Source: Arthrobacter sp. PM3
Lineage (GTDB): Bacteria > Actinomycetota > Actinomycetes > Actinomycetales > Micrococcaceae
DNA: 64,000 nucleotides
Assembly: GCF_003352915.1 (NCBI RefSeq)
Contig: NZ_CP022314.1
Span: forward strand, 3,074,850-3,138,849
Direction: 5' to 3'
Shown here: one piece after another, positions 25,554 to 34,634 of the stretch
Position numbering within the stretch: position 1 is the stretch's first letter
Layout of the letters: each line of letters opens with the position of its first letter
Translations under genes and position numbers: made by a program
Notes under the pieces: model-generated
What the model was told of the DNA's origin: nothing
Seen by the model: the letters and a program-made list of their open reading frames with translations, nothing else
Databases searched by the model: none

Positions 25554-26318
25554 GTGACCATAGGCTCAATCACCGATCTGACGCTCTCCGCCGTTCAATA
25601 CGAAGCCCTGGACGGCGGTGTGGCCGCCAACGTGGACGAACATATCCGGCTCATCGAGGATGCCGAGTCCCACGGCTCGCGACTGGTCATCTTCCCCGAA
25701 CTTTCGCTCACGGGATACCGGCTCGACCTCCTGGCCGGCCCGGGGGAGTGGGTGAGCGCGACCGACACCCGCTTGGACGGCATCCGTGAAATCTGCCGGC
25801 GCACCGGCATCACCGCGGTCGTCGGAGCCGCTTTCAGGGACGGCAACGGCACGCCCCGGCTGGCCTCCCTCGCCCTGCATCCCGACGGCACCGTCGAAAC
25901 CAGCTTCAAAACCTGGCTGCACGGTCCGGAGCAGAGCCTGTTCGTCGCCGGAAGCCATCCCGGCGTCCTCGGGATCGACGGCTGGAAGGTCGCCCTGGCC
26001 GTTTGCTTCGACGCGGCCCGGCCCGGCCATGCCGAATGGGCGGCCGGGGCGGGCGCGGACGTTTATGCCGTCTCCGCCGTCTACACGGCAGGCGAGGACC
26101 ACCGGCTCGGGCTGCACCTCGGTGCCCGGGCCATGGACAACCGGATGTTCTCCGTCCTGGCGAACCTGGCCGGGACCACGCCGCTGGGCCCCTCGTGCGG
26201 GTTGAGCGGTTTCTGGGGCCCGGACGGGCTCCCGTTCCGGCAGGCCGCGGGGACAGGGGCCGAGGTGCTGACCGCAAGCCTCCAGCACAGTGTCCTGGAG
26301 CGGTTTCGGCGTCCCTGA
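25554..26318 (+). CDS. Carbon-nitrogen hydrolase (nitrilase superfamily)
   Basis: A 254-residue hydrolase with the complete Glu-Lys-Cys triad: E49 in FPELSLTGY, K119 in SFKTWLHG and C151 in VCFDAARPG. The family cleaves amides or nitriles through a cysteine thioester. The usual family length is ~260-300, so it is complete but compact. The substrate is unknown; the context gives no clue because the preceding DUF222 remnant and the following dapA have separate promoters. Confidence 0.85.
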   Translation: MTIGSITDLTLSAVQYEALDGGVAANVDEHIRLIEDAESHGSRLVIFPELSLTGYRLDLLAGPGEWVSATDTRLDGIREICRRTGITAVVGAAFRDGNGTPRLASLALHPDGTVETSFKTWLHGPEQSLFVAGSHPGVLGIDGWKVALAVCFDAARPGHAEWAAGAGADVYAVSAVYTAGEDHRLGLHLGARAMDNRMFSVLANLAGTTPLGPSCGLSGFWGPDGLPFRQAAGTGAEVLTASLQHSVLERFRRP

Positions 26319-26409
26319 GCCCGGCCGGCCGGGCGGAACGTGACGCACGGCCCGTCAAGTTTGACGCTCGTCACACCGCCGCCATTGTCCTTACAAGCGC
26401 GGGACAAGG

Positions 26410-26415
26410 TAACGT
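26410..26415 (+). promoter_or_regulatory. -10 element of dapA (leaderless)
   Basis: TAACGT ends seven nt before the dapA ATG; TTGTCC 19 nt upstream may be the -35. The T-rich gap contains no ribosome binding site, which supports leaderless translation. Confidence 0.5.
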
Positions 26416-26422
26416 TTTTCAT

Positions 26423-27331
26423 ATGGCTGACTCTGACATTCGCTCTTACACGTTCGGGACCCTCGTGACTGCCATGGTCACACCTTTCACGACGGACGGT
26501 GAGGTCGACTACAAGCAGTCGGCGGAACTGGCGAGCAAGCTCGTCGACGACGGCAACGATGCCCTCGTGATCTCCGGCACCACGGGGGAGACCTCTACCC
26601 TGGAGGACGACGAAAAAGAGAAGCTTTTCCGCGTCATTGTGGAGGCCGTCGGTGACCGCGCCAAGGTCATTGCCGGAACCGGAACCAACCACACCTCGCA
26701 CTCCATCGAGATGGCCAAGCGCGCTGCCAAGGCCGGAGCCCACGGCCAGCTGATCGTCACCCCGTACTACAACAAGCCCAGCCAGGCCGGCATCCAGGCG
26801 CACGTCGAGGCCGTGGCCGACGCCGCCGACCTCCCCGTCATGGTGTACGACATCCCCGGCCGCGCGGGCGTGCCCATCCTTCCCGAAACCATGATCCGGC
26901 TCGCCGACCACCCAAGGATCGTCGCCCTCAAGGACGCCAAGGCCGATTTCGCGGCCGTCACGCAGGTCCTGGCGAACACGGACATCGACGTCTACTCCGG
27001 CGATGACGGACTCACGCTGCCGTGGATGGCCGCGGGCGCCGTCGGCCTGGTCAGTGTCTCTGCGCACGTCGCGACGCGGCAGTACCGCGCGCTGATCGAT
27101 GCCGCCCTTGCAGGCGATTTTGCCACCGCCCGCACCCTACATTTCGAACTGGACCCCGTGGTCCGCGCAGTGATGACCCACATTCAGGGTGCTGTCGCTG
27201 CCAAGCAGGTTCTTAAGTGGCAGGGAGTCCTGCCCAACTCGGTTGTCCGTTTGCCCCTCGTGGAGCCGGGCGAGGCCGAGATCGCAACCATCCGCGAGGA
27301 TTTGGCGGAAGCGGGGATGGTCTTTTCCTGA
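26423..27331 (+). CDS. dapA: 4-hydroxy-tetrahydrodipicolinate synthase DapA
   Basis: A 302-residue aldolase that condenses pyruvate with aspartate semialdehyde. The Schiff-base lysine is K170 in VALKDAK, the phosphate/carboxylate site is SGTTGETST, and the catalytic tyrosine lies in VMVYDIPG. The start MADSDIRSYTF at 26423 is set by the -10 element; an open frame extends further upstream but runs into the nitrilase gene. The gene is followed after 60 nt by RNase J, a common actinobacterial order. Confidence 0.96.
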   Translation: MADSDIRSYTFGTLVTAMVTPFTTDGEVDYKQSAELASKLVDDGNDALVISGTTGETSTLEDDEKEKLFRVIVEAVGDRAKVIAGTGTNHTSHSIEMAKRAAKAGAHGQLIVTPYYNKPSQAGIQAHVEAVADAADLPVMVYDIPGRAGVPILPETMIRLADHPRIVALKDAKADFAAVTQVLANTDIDVYSGDDGLTLPWMAAGAVGLVSVSAHVATRQYRALIDAALAGDFATARTLHFELDPVVRAVMTHIQGAVAAKQVLKWQGVLPNSVVRLPLVEPGEAEIATIREDLAEAGMVFS

Positions 27332-27391
27332 TCCGTTCACGATCGTGATCAGCAAAAGCCAGCCCGGTTTCCGCCTGGAAAGTAGTGCACT

Positions 27392-29083
27392 ATGACCCAA
27401 ACCGCCCTTCCCGGCCTTGTCACGCCGCCCCGGCTGCCGAACAACACCCTGCGGATCGTCCCGCTCGGCGGACTCGGGGAAATCGGCCGCAACATGACCG
27501 TTTTCGAAATCGGGGGCAAGCTCCTCATCGTTGACTGCGGCGTCCTCTTCCCCGAAGAGACCCAGCCCGGCGTCGACCTCATCCTGCCGGACTTCGCGTA
27601 CATCGAAAACCGTCTCGAGGACATCGTCGCGGTCATCCTGACGCACGGTCACGAAGACCACATCGGTGCCGTACCCTACCTCCTGCGCCTGCGCGCCGAC
27701 ATCCCCATCGTCGGTTCGCAGCTCACACTGGCCCTGATCGAGGCCAAGCTGCAGGAACACCGGATCAAGCCCTACACCATGACGGTTGTCGAGGGCCAGG
27801 TCGAGAAGTTCGGGCCGTTCGAATGCGAATTCGTTGCCGTCAACCACTCCATTCCGGACGCCCTCGCCGTGTTCCTGCGCACCGCGGGCGGCACTGTCCT
27901 GCACACCGGTGACTTCAAGATGGACCAGCTGCCGCTGGACGGCCGCATTACCGACCTCCGGCACTTCGCCAAGCTCGGCGAAGAAGGCGTGGACCTCTTC
28001 ATGTCGGACTCGACCAATGCCGACGTCCCCGGATTCACCACGGCCGAGAAAGAAATCGGTCCCACCCTGGACCGGCTGTTCGGCCAGGCCTCCAAGCGCA
28101 TCATCGTCGCCTCCTTCTCCTCCCACGTGCACCGCGTCCAGCAGGTCCTTGACGCCGCCGCCAACCACAACCGCAAGGTTGCCTTCGTGGGCCGCTCCAT
28201 GGTCCGCAACATGGCCATCGCCGCGAAACTGGGCTACCTGGAAGTGCCGGCCGGGATCCTGGTCGACATCAAGAACATCGACAACCTGCCGGACAACCGC
28301 GTGGTCCTCATGTCCACCGGGTCCCAGGGCGAGCCCATGGCGGCCCTGTCCCGCATGGCCAACGGTGACCACCGCGTCGTCGTCGGCGAAGGCGACACTG
28401 TCATCCTCGCCTCGAGCCTGATCCCGGGCAACGAGAACGCCGTCTTCCGCATCATCAACGGACTGCTCAAGCTCGGCGCCGACGTCATCCACAAGGGCAA
28501 CGCGAAGGTGCACGTCTCCGGCCACGCCGCCGCCGGCGAGCTGCTGTACTGCTACAACATCCTCGAGCCGCTCAATGCCATGCCGGTGCACGGCGAAACG
28601 CGCCACCTCATCGCCAACGGCAAGATCGCCCTGGAATCCGGCGTGCCGGAGGAAAGCATCCTGCTCGCGGACAACGGCACGGTGATCGATCTGCGCGACC
28701 ACCAGGCCGATATCGTCGGCCAGGTCGAGGTCGGATTCGTCTACGTTGACGGCTCCAGCGTTGGAGAAATCACCGACGCCGACCTCAAGGACCGCCAGGT
28801 CCTCGGCGACGAAGGCTTCATCTCCATCATCACCGTCATCCACCGCGCCACCGGCAAAGTGGTGTCCGGGCCCGAGATCCACGCCCGCGGCGTGGCCGAG
28901 GACGATTCCGTGTTCGACGAGATCATCCCCAAGATCAACCAGGCCCTCGAAGAAGCCGTGCAGAACCGCACCGACCACACGACGCACCAGCTCCAGCAGG
29001 TGGTCCGCAGGGTCGTGGGCACCTGGGTCAACCGCAAACTGCGCCGCAAGCCCATGATCATCCCGGTGGTCCTCGAGGCCTAG
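27392..29083 (+). CDS. rnj: Ribonuclease J
   Basis: A 563-residue metallo-beta-lactamase/beta-CASP ribonuclease with 5'-exonuclease and endonuclease activity in RNA processing. The zinc motif HGHEDH is near residue 86, and the other ligand and beta-CASP motifs (SDSTNAD, FSSHVHRVQQ, STGSQGEP, HVSGHA) are all present. The length is normal for RNase J. GGAAAG precedes the ATG. It probably shares a transcript with dapA and is followed by a strong terminator. Confidence 0.96.
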   Translation: MTQTALPGLVTPPRLPNNTLRIVPLGGLGEIGRNMTVFEIGGKLLIVDCGVLFPEETQPGVDLILPDFAYIENRLEDIVAVILTHGHEDHIGAVPYLLRLRADIPIVGSQLTLALIEAKLQEHRIKPYTMTVVEGQVEKFGPFECEFVAVNHSIPDALAVFLRTAGGTVLHTGDFKMDQLPLDGRITDLRHFAKLGEEGVDLFMSDSTNADVPGFTTAEKEIGPTLDRLFGQASKRIIVASFSSHVHRVQQVLDAAANHNRKVAFVGRSMVRNMAIAAKLGYLEVPAGILVDIKNIDNLPDNRVVLMSTGSQGEPMAALSRMANGDHRVVVGEGDTVILASSLIPGNENAVFRIINGLLKLGADVIHKGNAKVHVSGHAAAGELLYCYNILEPLNAMPVHGETRHLIANGKIALESGVPEESILLADNGTVIDLRDHQADIVGQVEVGFVYVDGSSVGEITDADLKDRQVLGDEGFISIITVIHRATGKVVSGPEIHARGVAEDDSVFDEIIPKINQALEEAVQNRTDHTTHQLQQVVRRVVGTWVNRKLRRKPMIIPVVLEA

Positions 29084-29127
29084 GCCTCAGTGGTTCACCG
29101 GGCGTAAGCCTTAGAGCGAGCACCCGT

Positions 29128-29187
29128 AAACGGCCTTCCCGGCCCGTCCGCAGCCTCAGCGCTGCGGCGGGCGGGGGAGGCCGTTTT
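29128..29187 (+). terminator. Rho-independent terminator after RNase J
   Basis: A long hairpin pairs AAACGGCCTTCCC and GGCC/CCGCAGC with GCTGCGG and GGGGGAGGCCGTTTT, with a short TCA loop near 29157. It ends in TTTT. The U-tract is short but the stem is very stable. It separates dapA-rnj from ftsK. Confidence 0.8.
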
Positions 29188-29255
29188 GCGTTGCCGCCAG
29201 GGGCAACGCGATCCCGGGCGGCCCGGAAATTCGGGGAATCCGGGCCGGAGTCCGG

Positions 29256-29261
29256 TACCGT
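29256..29261 (+). promoter_or_regulatory. -10 element of ftsK (leaderless)
   Basis: TACCGT ends seven nt before the ATG at 29269. This supports that ATG over an upstream in-frame TTG at 29191. Confidence 0.45.
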
Positions 29262-29268
29262 GGCGGGT

Positions 29269-32217
29269 ATGGCGACTCGTACTTCTTCCGCGCCTAGAGG
29301 AAACTCAAGCGGCAAATCAGGCAGTTCTCCCGGCCGGGGGTCCAGTCCCGCCGCATCCAAATCCGGCCGACCGCGGGGCACCGCGGGCGGAACCACAGGC
29401 ACCGCCCGTACCCGCCAACTGGCCGCCGTCGAACCCCAGCAGCCCTGGGCCGTGCGCGTGCTGGCCGGCGCTTGGCTCGGAATCGGCCATGTCGTGGGCG
29501 CCGGCATCCGCCGGGTCGGACACGACGTCAGCGACCTCGCCCCCGAGGACCGCCGCGACGGCGCGGCCCTGTTCAACCTGGCCCTCGGCGTCTTCGTCGC
29601 CACCTTTGCCTGGTGGGGCTTCCATGGCTGGCTGCCCGACCTCGTCTTCGCGATCGTCAACGGCACCTTCGGCTGGATGGCCCTGCTGCTGCCGCTCATG
29701 CTGTTCGTTTGCGCCTTCCGCCTGTTCCGCCAGCCCGACGACGGCCGCGGCAACAACCGGATCGGCATCGGCTTCCTCGTCATGACCCTTGCCGGGTCCG
29801 GACTGGCCCACGTCATCGGCGGCCAGCCGACGGTGGCCGACGGCTTTGACGGCCTGCGCCGGGCCGGGGGCATGCTCGGCTACCTCGCCGCCGCCCCGCT
29901 GGCCGCGCTCCACCCCGCAGTCCCCGTGGCGGTGTACAGCCTCCTCGCCTTCACCTCGGTGCTGATCGTCACTGCCACCCCGTTCGGCGCCATCCCCGGC
30001 CGCTTGCGGGGCGCCTACGAACACCTCATGGGCATCGACCTCCAGGACCACGACGCCGGCGATCCCCACGACCGCAGCTACCTGTACGAGAACGACGCAC
30101 CCGCCCCGAAGAAGAAGCGCAGGCGCCTCTTCGGGAAGGACCAGGAGGACGACGCCGGCCTGGAAGGCTACGTCGGCGACGAAGCGTTCGAACGGGCGGT
30201 CATCGGCGACGAAGAGGCAGAGGGTGCGCCCGCCAAGGGCGGAAAGGCCGCCAAGGCACAGGCCAACGCCGCGGCAGCTGTCGCCCCCGGTGTCCGGCGC
30301 CCCACCCAGGCGGAGATCGCCGTCGAAAAGATCAAGGCGGCCCAGGGCCTCGGCGCGGCAAGCGCCGCCAGTGCAGCCGCAGGGGCCGCGGGCGAGACCG
30401 CCACCGAGGCCATCCCCGTGGTGACGCCGGGGATGGTGGCGGCAGGTTCGCCGCACGCGGCCGCCGCCCCGCAGGTCCCCGCCAACCCGGTGGCGCCGGC
30501 GCCCCTGCCCACCCCGATTCCGCAGCGCACCGAGCAGCTCTCCCTGGCCGGTGACGTCACCTACACCCTGCCGGCGTCGGACATGCTCACCCCCGGGTCC
30601 ATTCCGAAGGAACGCACCGAGGCCAACGACGCCATCGTCGCCTCGCTCACCGAGACCCTCACCCAGTTCAACGTCGACGCCCAGGTGACCGGCTTCAGCC
30701 GCGGCCCCACCGTGACCCGCTACGAAATCGAGCTGTCCCCGGGCACCAAGGTGGAGCGGGTCACTGCCCTGTCCAAGAACATCTCCTACGCCGTCGCGAG
30801 CTCGGACGTGCGCATCCTGAGCCCCATCCCGGGCAAATCGGCCATCGGCATCGAGATCCCGAACACGGACCGCGAGACCGTGTCCCTGGGCGATGTCCTC
30901 CGCAGCCAGAACGCCCGCCGCACAGACCACCCCATGGTCATGGGCGTCGGCAAGGACGTCGAGGGCGGCTACGTCGTGGCCAACCTCGCCAAGATGCCGC
31001 ACCTGCTGGTGGCCGGTGCCACCGGTGCCGGTAAGTCCTCGTTCGTGAACTCGATGATCACCTCGATCCTCATGCGGGCCACCCCGGACGAGGTCCGCAT
31101 GGTCATGGTGGACCCCAAACGCGTCGAACTCACCGCCTACGAGGGCGTCCCGCACCTGATCACCCCCATCATCACGAACCCGAAGAAGGCGGCCGAGGCC
31201 CTGCAGTGGGTGGTCCGGGAAATGGACGCCCGCTACGACGACCTCGCCAACTACGGCTTCAAGCACATCGACGACTTCAACAAGGCTGTCCGGGCCGGCA
31301 AGGTCCACCCGCCGGTGGACTCCAAGCGCGTCATCAAGCCGTACCCGTACCTGTTGGTGATCGTCGACGAACTCGCCGACCTCATGATGGTGGCCCCCCG
31401 CGACGTCGAAGACTCGATTGTCCGCATCACCCAGCTGGCCCGTGCCGCCGGCATCCACCTGGTCCTCGCCACGCAGCGCCCGTCCGTCGACGTTGTGACC
31501 GGCCTGATCAAGGCGAACGTGCCGTCCCGCATGGCGTTCGCGACCTCCTCCGTCACCGACTCCCGCGTGGTCCTGGACCAGCCGGGTGCCGAAAAACTCA
31601 TCGGCCAGGGCGATGCCCTCTTCCTGCCGATGGGCGCCTCCAAGGCGATGCGCGTCCAGGGTGCCTGGGTCACCGAATCCGAGATCCACAAGGTGGTCGA
31701 GCACGTCAAGGGCCAGCTCAAGGCCGTCTACCGCGACGACGTCGCGCCCGAGGCGCAGAAGAAGCAGATCGACGACGACATCGGGGACGACCTTGAGGTC
31801 CTGCTGCAGGCGACCGAGCTCGTGGTCACCACGCAGTTCGGCTCCACCTCGATGCTGCAGCGCAAGCTTCGGGTCGGTTTCGCGAAGGCCGGCCGCCTCA
31901 TGGACCTGCTGGAGTCCCGGGGAGTGGTGGGCCCCTCCGAGGGATCCAAGGCCCGCGACGTGCTGGTCAAGCCCGATGACCTCGCCGCGGTGCTCGCCGC
32001 GATGAAGGGCCTGGAGGCGCCCGCCGCCGCCGATTCCCAGACGGCGGCGCTGAGCGATAACGCCAACGCAAACATCGCCCAGGGCGGATACGCCGAGGAC
32101 CTCGTGGCGGCCGACCTCGACAACCGGACGCAGGCCGTTGACTACTACGACGGCGCCGACGGCGGCTCTGACGACGAGGACGGCTCCGAGGACGCCTGGT
32201 CGCTCACCGGACGCTAG
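29269..32217 (+). CDS. ftsK: DNA translocase FtsK/SpoIIIE
   Basis: A 982-residue DNA pump for chromosome segregation at the septum. An ~80-residue basic Ser/Gly/Pro-rich start precedes four to five membrane segments (about 60-260). A charged, Ala/Pro-rich linker is followed by the motor with Walker A GATGAGKSS near 583 and Walker B VIVDELADLMM. The C-terminal gamma winged helix (TQFGSTSMLQRKLRVGFAKA) recognises polar DNA sequences. The final ~80 residues are acidic. All functional motifs are present. Confidence 0.96.
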   Translation: MATRTSSAPRGNSSGKSGSSPGRGSSPAASKSGRPRGTAGGTTGTARTRQLAAVEPQQPWAVRVLAGAWLGIGHVVGAGIRRVGHDVSDLAPEDRRDGAALFNLALGVFVATFAWWGFHGWLPDLVFAIVNGTFGWMALLLPLMLFVCAFRLFRQPDDGRGNNRIGIGFLVMTLAGSGLAHVIGGQPTVADGFDGLRRAGGMLGYLAAAPLAALHPAVPVAVYSLLAFTSVLIVTATPFGAIPGRLRGAYEHLMGIDLQDHDAGDPHDRSYLYENDAPAPKKKRRRLFGKDQEDDAGLEGYVGDEAFERAVIGDEEAEGAPAKGGKAAKAQANAAAAVAPGVRRPTQAEIAVEKIKAAQGLGAASAASAAAGAAGETATEAIPVVTPGMVAAGSPHAAAAPQVPANPVAPAPLPTPIPQRTEQLSLAGDVTYTLPASDMLTPGSIPKERTEANDAIVASLTETLTQFNVDAQVTGFSRGPTVTRYEIELSPGTKVERVTALSKNISYAVASSDVRILSPIPGKSAIGIEIPNTDRETVSLGDVLRSQNARRTDHPMVMGVGKDVEGGYVVANLAKMPHLLVAGATGAGKSSFVNSMITSILMRATPDEVRMVMVDPKRVELTAYEGVPHLITPIITNPKKAAEALQWVVREMDARYDDLANYGFKHIDDFNKAVRAGKVHPPVDSKRVIKPYPYLLVIVDELADLMMVAPRDVEDSIVRITQLARAAGIHLVLATQRPSVDVVTGLIKANVPSRMAFATSSVTDSRVVLDQPGAEKLIGQGDALFLPMGASKAMRVQGAWVTESEIHKVVEHVKGQLKAVYRDDVAPEAQKKQIDDDIGDDLEVLLQATELVVTTQFGSTSMLQRKLRVGFAKAGRLMDLLESRGVVGPSEGSKARDVLVKPDDLAAVLAAMKGLEAPAAADSQTAALSDNANANIAQGGYAEDLVAADLDNRTQAVDYYDGADGGSDDEDGSEDAWSLTGR

Positions 32218-32231
32218 CCCGGGAACCCGGG

Positions 32232-32237
32232 TAGCCT
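32232..32237 (+). promoter_or_regulatory. -10 element of pgsA (leaderless)
   Basis: TAGCCT ends six nt before the GTG at 32244. It suggests a promoter in the short ftsK-pgsA gap. Confidence 0.45.
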
Positions 32238-32243
32238 AGGAAG

Positions 32244-32882
32244 GTGAATAGCGCCGAAGCCAACGCCGGATCCGCCTCGCGGATCTGGAACCTGCCGAAT
32301 GTCCTGACGATGCTGCGGATCGTGCTGGTGCCATTCTTCGTCTGGTTCCTCATCCTCGACGCCCCCGGGCTGCAGGCCCAGAACGGCATCTGGCGCTGGG
32401 CGGCCGCGCTCGTGTTCGCGGTCGCCATCTACACGGACAAGCTCGACGGCGACATCGCCCGGTCCCGGGGGCTGGTCACCGACTTCGGCAAGATCGCGGA
32501 CCCGATCGCCGACAAGCTGCTCACCGGCTCCGCGCTGGTCATGCTCTCGCTGCTCCAGGAACTTCCGTGGTGGGTCACCATCCTGATCCTGCTCCGGGAG
32601 TGGGGCATCACCGCGCTGCGGTTCTTCGTGATCCGTTACGGCGTCATCCCGGCCTCGCGCGGCGGCAAGCTCAAGACGGTGGTGCAGACGGTCGCCATCT
32701 TCCTGTACGTCCTGCCGCTGGCATCCCTCGCCCCATGGCTCGGCATCGTGGCGTTCGTCGTCATGATGGCGGCGCTGGCCATCACGCTGTGGACCGGTGG
32801 CGAATACGTCATCGAGGCCCTCAAGCTGCGGGCCGCCGGCATCCGGGCAGAGAAGGAACGGGTAGGGGAGAAGAAGCCATGA
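32244..32882 (+). CDS. pgsA: CDP-diacylglycerol--glycerol-3-phosphate 3-phosphatidyltransferase
   Basis: A 212-residue integral membrane CDP-alcohol phosphatidyltransferase for phosphatidylglycerol synthesis. The catalytic motif D-x2-D-G-x2-A-R-x8-G-x3-D-x3-D is complete in DKLDGDIARSRG...DFGKIADPIAD (residues ~70-95). About five membrane segments are visible. ATGA overlap with the cinA-like gene. The ftsK-pgsA-cinA-clgR order matches other actinobacteria. Confidence 0.92.
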   Translation: MNSAEANAGSASRIWNLPNVLTMLRIVLVPFFVWFLILDAPGLQAQNGIWRWAAALVFAVAIYTDKLDGDIARSRGLVTDFGKIADPIADKLLTGSALVMLSLLQELPWWVTILILLREWGITALRFFVIRYGVIPASRGGKLKTVVQTVAIFLYVLPLASLAPWLGIVAFVVMMAALAITLWTGGEYVIEALKLRAAGIRAEKERVGEKKP

Positions 32883-33397
32883 CTGATCCGAACACCCATC
32901 AGCCGCACCCCGGCCTGCACCCCAACCTTCACCGGCTGGCTGAGCGGGCTGTCAGCGGAGCCATCGACCGCGGCGTGACTGCCGCCACCGCTGAATCCCT
33001 GACGGCCGGGATGGTCGCGGCGGTGCTGGCCGACACGCCCGGCGCCTCCGCGATGCTGCAGGGCGGCGTGGTGTCCTACGCCAACTCGGTCAAGTCCGGC
33101 GTCCTGGGCGTTCCCGGCGAATTGCTCGACGCCGTCGGCTCCGTCGACGGGCAGGTCGCCGCCGCCATGGCCGACGGGGCCCGCCGGGTCTGCGGTGCAG
33201 ATATCGGCGTCTCCACCACCGGGGTGGCGGGGCCGGAACCTCACGACGGCAAAGCGGTGGGCACGGTCTTCATCGGGATCGCCACGGCGGAGGGCTCGAC
33301 GTCGTTCCCCTATTTCTTTGCAGGGAGTCGCGCCGAGATCCGCGCACTCGCCTGCGGTGCTGCCCTGGAACGCCTGCTTGCGGCCCTACCATCGTGA
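32879..33397 (+). CDS. CinA C-terminal-domain protein (nicotinamide-nucleotide amidohydrolase)
   Basis: A 172-residue protein consisting only of the CinA/PncC amidohydrolase domain; the N-terminal MoaB-like domain of full CinA is absent. Family motifs are TAATAESLTAGMVAAVLADT, VVSYANSVKSGVLGV and STTGVAGPEPHDGKAVGTV. It should deamidate NMN to NaMN, recycling pyridine nucleotides. The start ATG overlaps the pgsA stop. Confidence 0.9.
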   Translation: MTDPNTHQPHPGLHPNLHRLAERAVSGAIDRGVTAATAESLTAGMVAAVLADTPGASAMLQGGVVSYANSVKSGVLGVPGELLDAVGSVDGQVAAAMADGARRVCGADIGVSTTGVAGPEPHDGKAVGTVFIGIATAEGSTSFPYFFAGSRAEIRALACGAALERLLAALPS

Positions 33398-33485
33398 GGC
33401 TACCCGGCGTAAAGTTGCCGGGAACAAAAGTTGATTCCGAATAGTTGTTACATTGTGTCGCTTCCAAATGAAGGAGGCGCCTAGG

Positions 33486-33557
33486 ATGAAAACATCAGCA
33501 GAGTCCGCCCCACAGGCGGACTCGACAGTACGAGGAGCAAGGCGATACAGATGGTAA
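33486..33557 (+). CDS. Candidate 23-residue leader peptide upstream of clgR
   Basis: An ATG at 33486 preceded by AAGGAGG (33471-33477, eight-nt spacing), the best ribosome binding site in this part of the window, opens a 23-codon frame ending ...GARRYRW-stop. Its last codons overlap ATG 33551 (ATGGTAA arrangement), an in-frame upstream start of the clgR frame. It could be a translated leader coupled to clgR. There is no conservation evidence available here, so it may be fortuitous. Confidence 0.3.
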   Translation: MKTSAESAPQADSTVRGARRYRW

Positions 33558-33643
33558 AGCAGCCCGTATCCGTAAACGGCGTTGTCCGCTGGAAGGATGT
33601 GGGCCTCGCCGATCAGGCAAAGAGCGAACAGAAGGAGCGCAAG

Positions 33644-34003
33644 ATGGTTGTACTTCGTCACGAAATCGGTGATGTCCTGCGCGATGTCCGCCAGCGCCAA
33701 GGCCGTACCCTCCGCGAAGTCTCGCACAGTGCCCGTGTTTCGCTGGGCTACCTGAGCGAAGTGGAACGCGGCCAGAAGGAAGCTTCCTCGGAGTTGCTTT
33801 CCTCGATCTGCTCGGCCCTCGATGTTCCGCTCTCGAGCATGCTCCGCGAAGTCAGCGACCGCGTCGCTGTCGCCGAGGGTGTCGCAGTTCCGGACACCGT
33901 CCCGCAGGAGTTCGCGCAGCGCTATGGCCGCGACCTCGACCGCGAACTTAACTCCGACCTCAACGACGAGCTGGCCAAGGGCCTCCTGTCCGGAGCCCGT
34001 TAG
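33644..34003 (+). CDS. clgR: ClgR-like XRE-family transcriptional regulator
   Basis: A 119-residue HTH protein closely resembling actinobacterial ClgR, the activator of clp protease and other stress genes. The HTH core is [20 protein letters not shown], then [23 protein letters not shown] 33644 has AAGGAG six nt upstream and gives the family's usual N-terminus. ATG 33551 would add 31 residues and is coupled to a possible leader peptide. It lies downstream of cinA, as in mycobacteria. The C-terminus (LLSGAR) lacks the hydrophobic Ala-Ala-type degron seen in some homologues. Confidence 0.85.
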   Translation: MVVLRHEIGDVLRDVRQRQGRTLREVSHSARVSLGYLSEVERGQKEASSELLSSICSALDVPLSSMLREVSDRVAVAEGVAVPDTVPQEFAQRYGRDLDRELNSDLNDELAKGLLSGAR

Positions 34004-34025
34004 AGGCCAACCCGCACGGCATAAG

Positions 34026-34053
34026 AAAAGGACCCCCGGCCGGGGGTCCTTTT
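34026..34053. terminator. Bidirectional rho-independent terminator between clgR and marR-type genes
   Basis: AAAAGGACCCCCGG directly adjoins CCGGGGGTCCTTTT, a perfect inverted repeat with A- and T-runs at its two ends. It can stop transcription from both convergent genes. Confidence 0.9.
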
Positions 34054-34059
34054 CGCGTC

Positions 34060-34593
34060 TCAGGCGTGCTCGTCGCGGGGGAAGCCGTCGCGTTCATAGG
34101 TGGCATTGAGTTTCGCCATGTACATGGCCAGCGCCTGCAGTTCCTCGGCGGGCCACTCCGCCAGGCGCTCCCGGAACACCTCGCGCCGGGCATCCTGGAC
34201 CTGGTGCATGCGCGCCTCGCCCTCAGGCGTCAGCAGGATCGACTGCGCCCGGCCGTCGAGGGGGTCCGCTTCTTTCGAGACCAGGCCGAGGCCTTCGAGG
34301 AAGGCAACCTGCCGGCTCACCGAGGGCTTGCCGACGCCGATGCACGAGGCGAGATCGGTCAGCCGAATGGGCCCCTGCTTGCGGATCACGCTGAGCAGGC
34401 CGTAGGCGGCTGGTTCCATGTCCGGGTGGACCTGGCGGGAGAGCTGATGCGAGATGGACCGGGCACGGCGCCAGAGGAGGCTCAGCTGATTCTCGACGGC
34501 GTTGAGGGCTGCATCGGCATCTGCATCTGCGGCGGGGTTTCCGGGTGAGGTTCCGGGGAGGGATTCGCCGGCGGCCTCGGAGGGGTTGCTCAT
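34060..34593 (-). CDS. MarR-family transcriptional regulator
   Basis: A 177-residue winged-helix regulator. The DNA-binding part shows LLSVIRKQGPIRLTDLASCI, GVGKPSVSRQVAFLEGLGLV and a wing with the DGRAQSILLTPEG pattern. An Ala/Glu/Pro-rich N-terminal tail of ~35 residues precedes it. The start at 34593 (MSNPSE) is favoured because a TAGAAT -10 element lies seven nt upstream; ATG 34602 overlaps that element. No linked target gene is evident. Confidence 0.88.
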   Translation of the reverse strand: MSNPSEAAGESLPGTSPGNPAADADADAALNAVENQLSLLWRRARSISHQLSRQVHPDMEPAAYGLLSVIRKQGPIRLTDLASCIGVGKPSVSRQVAFLEGLGLVSKEADPLDGRAQSILLTPEGEARMHQVQDARREVFRERLAEWPAEELQALAMYMAKLNATYERDGFPRDEHA

Positions 34594-34600
34594 GGCAACC

Positions 34601-34606
34601 ATTCTA
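34601..34606 (-). promoter_or_regulatory. -10 element of the MarR-type gene (leaderless)
   Basis: On the minus strand TAGAAT is followed by seven nt and the ATG at 34593. It decides between two possible starts. Confidence 0.5.
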
Positions 34607-34634
34607 GAGTCCCGGGCCGTGAGAGACTTTACTC

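Noticed and set aside
29317..31704. A 795-codon minus-strand open frame opposite ftsK
   Set aside because: Low-complexity His/Gly/Val/Asp composition and full overlap with an unmistakable FtsK motor.
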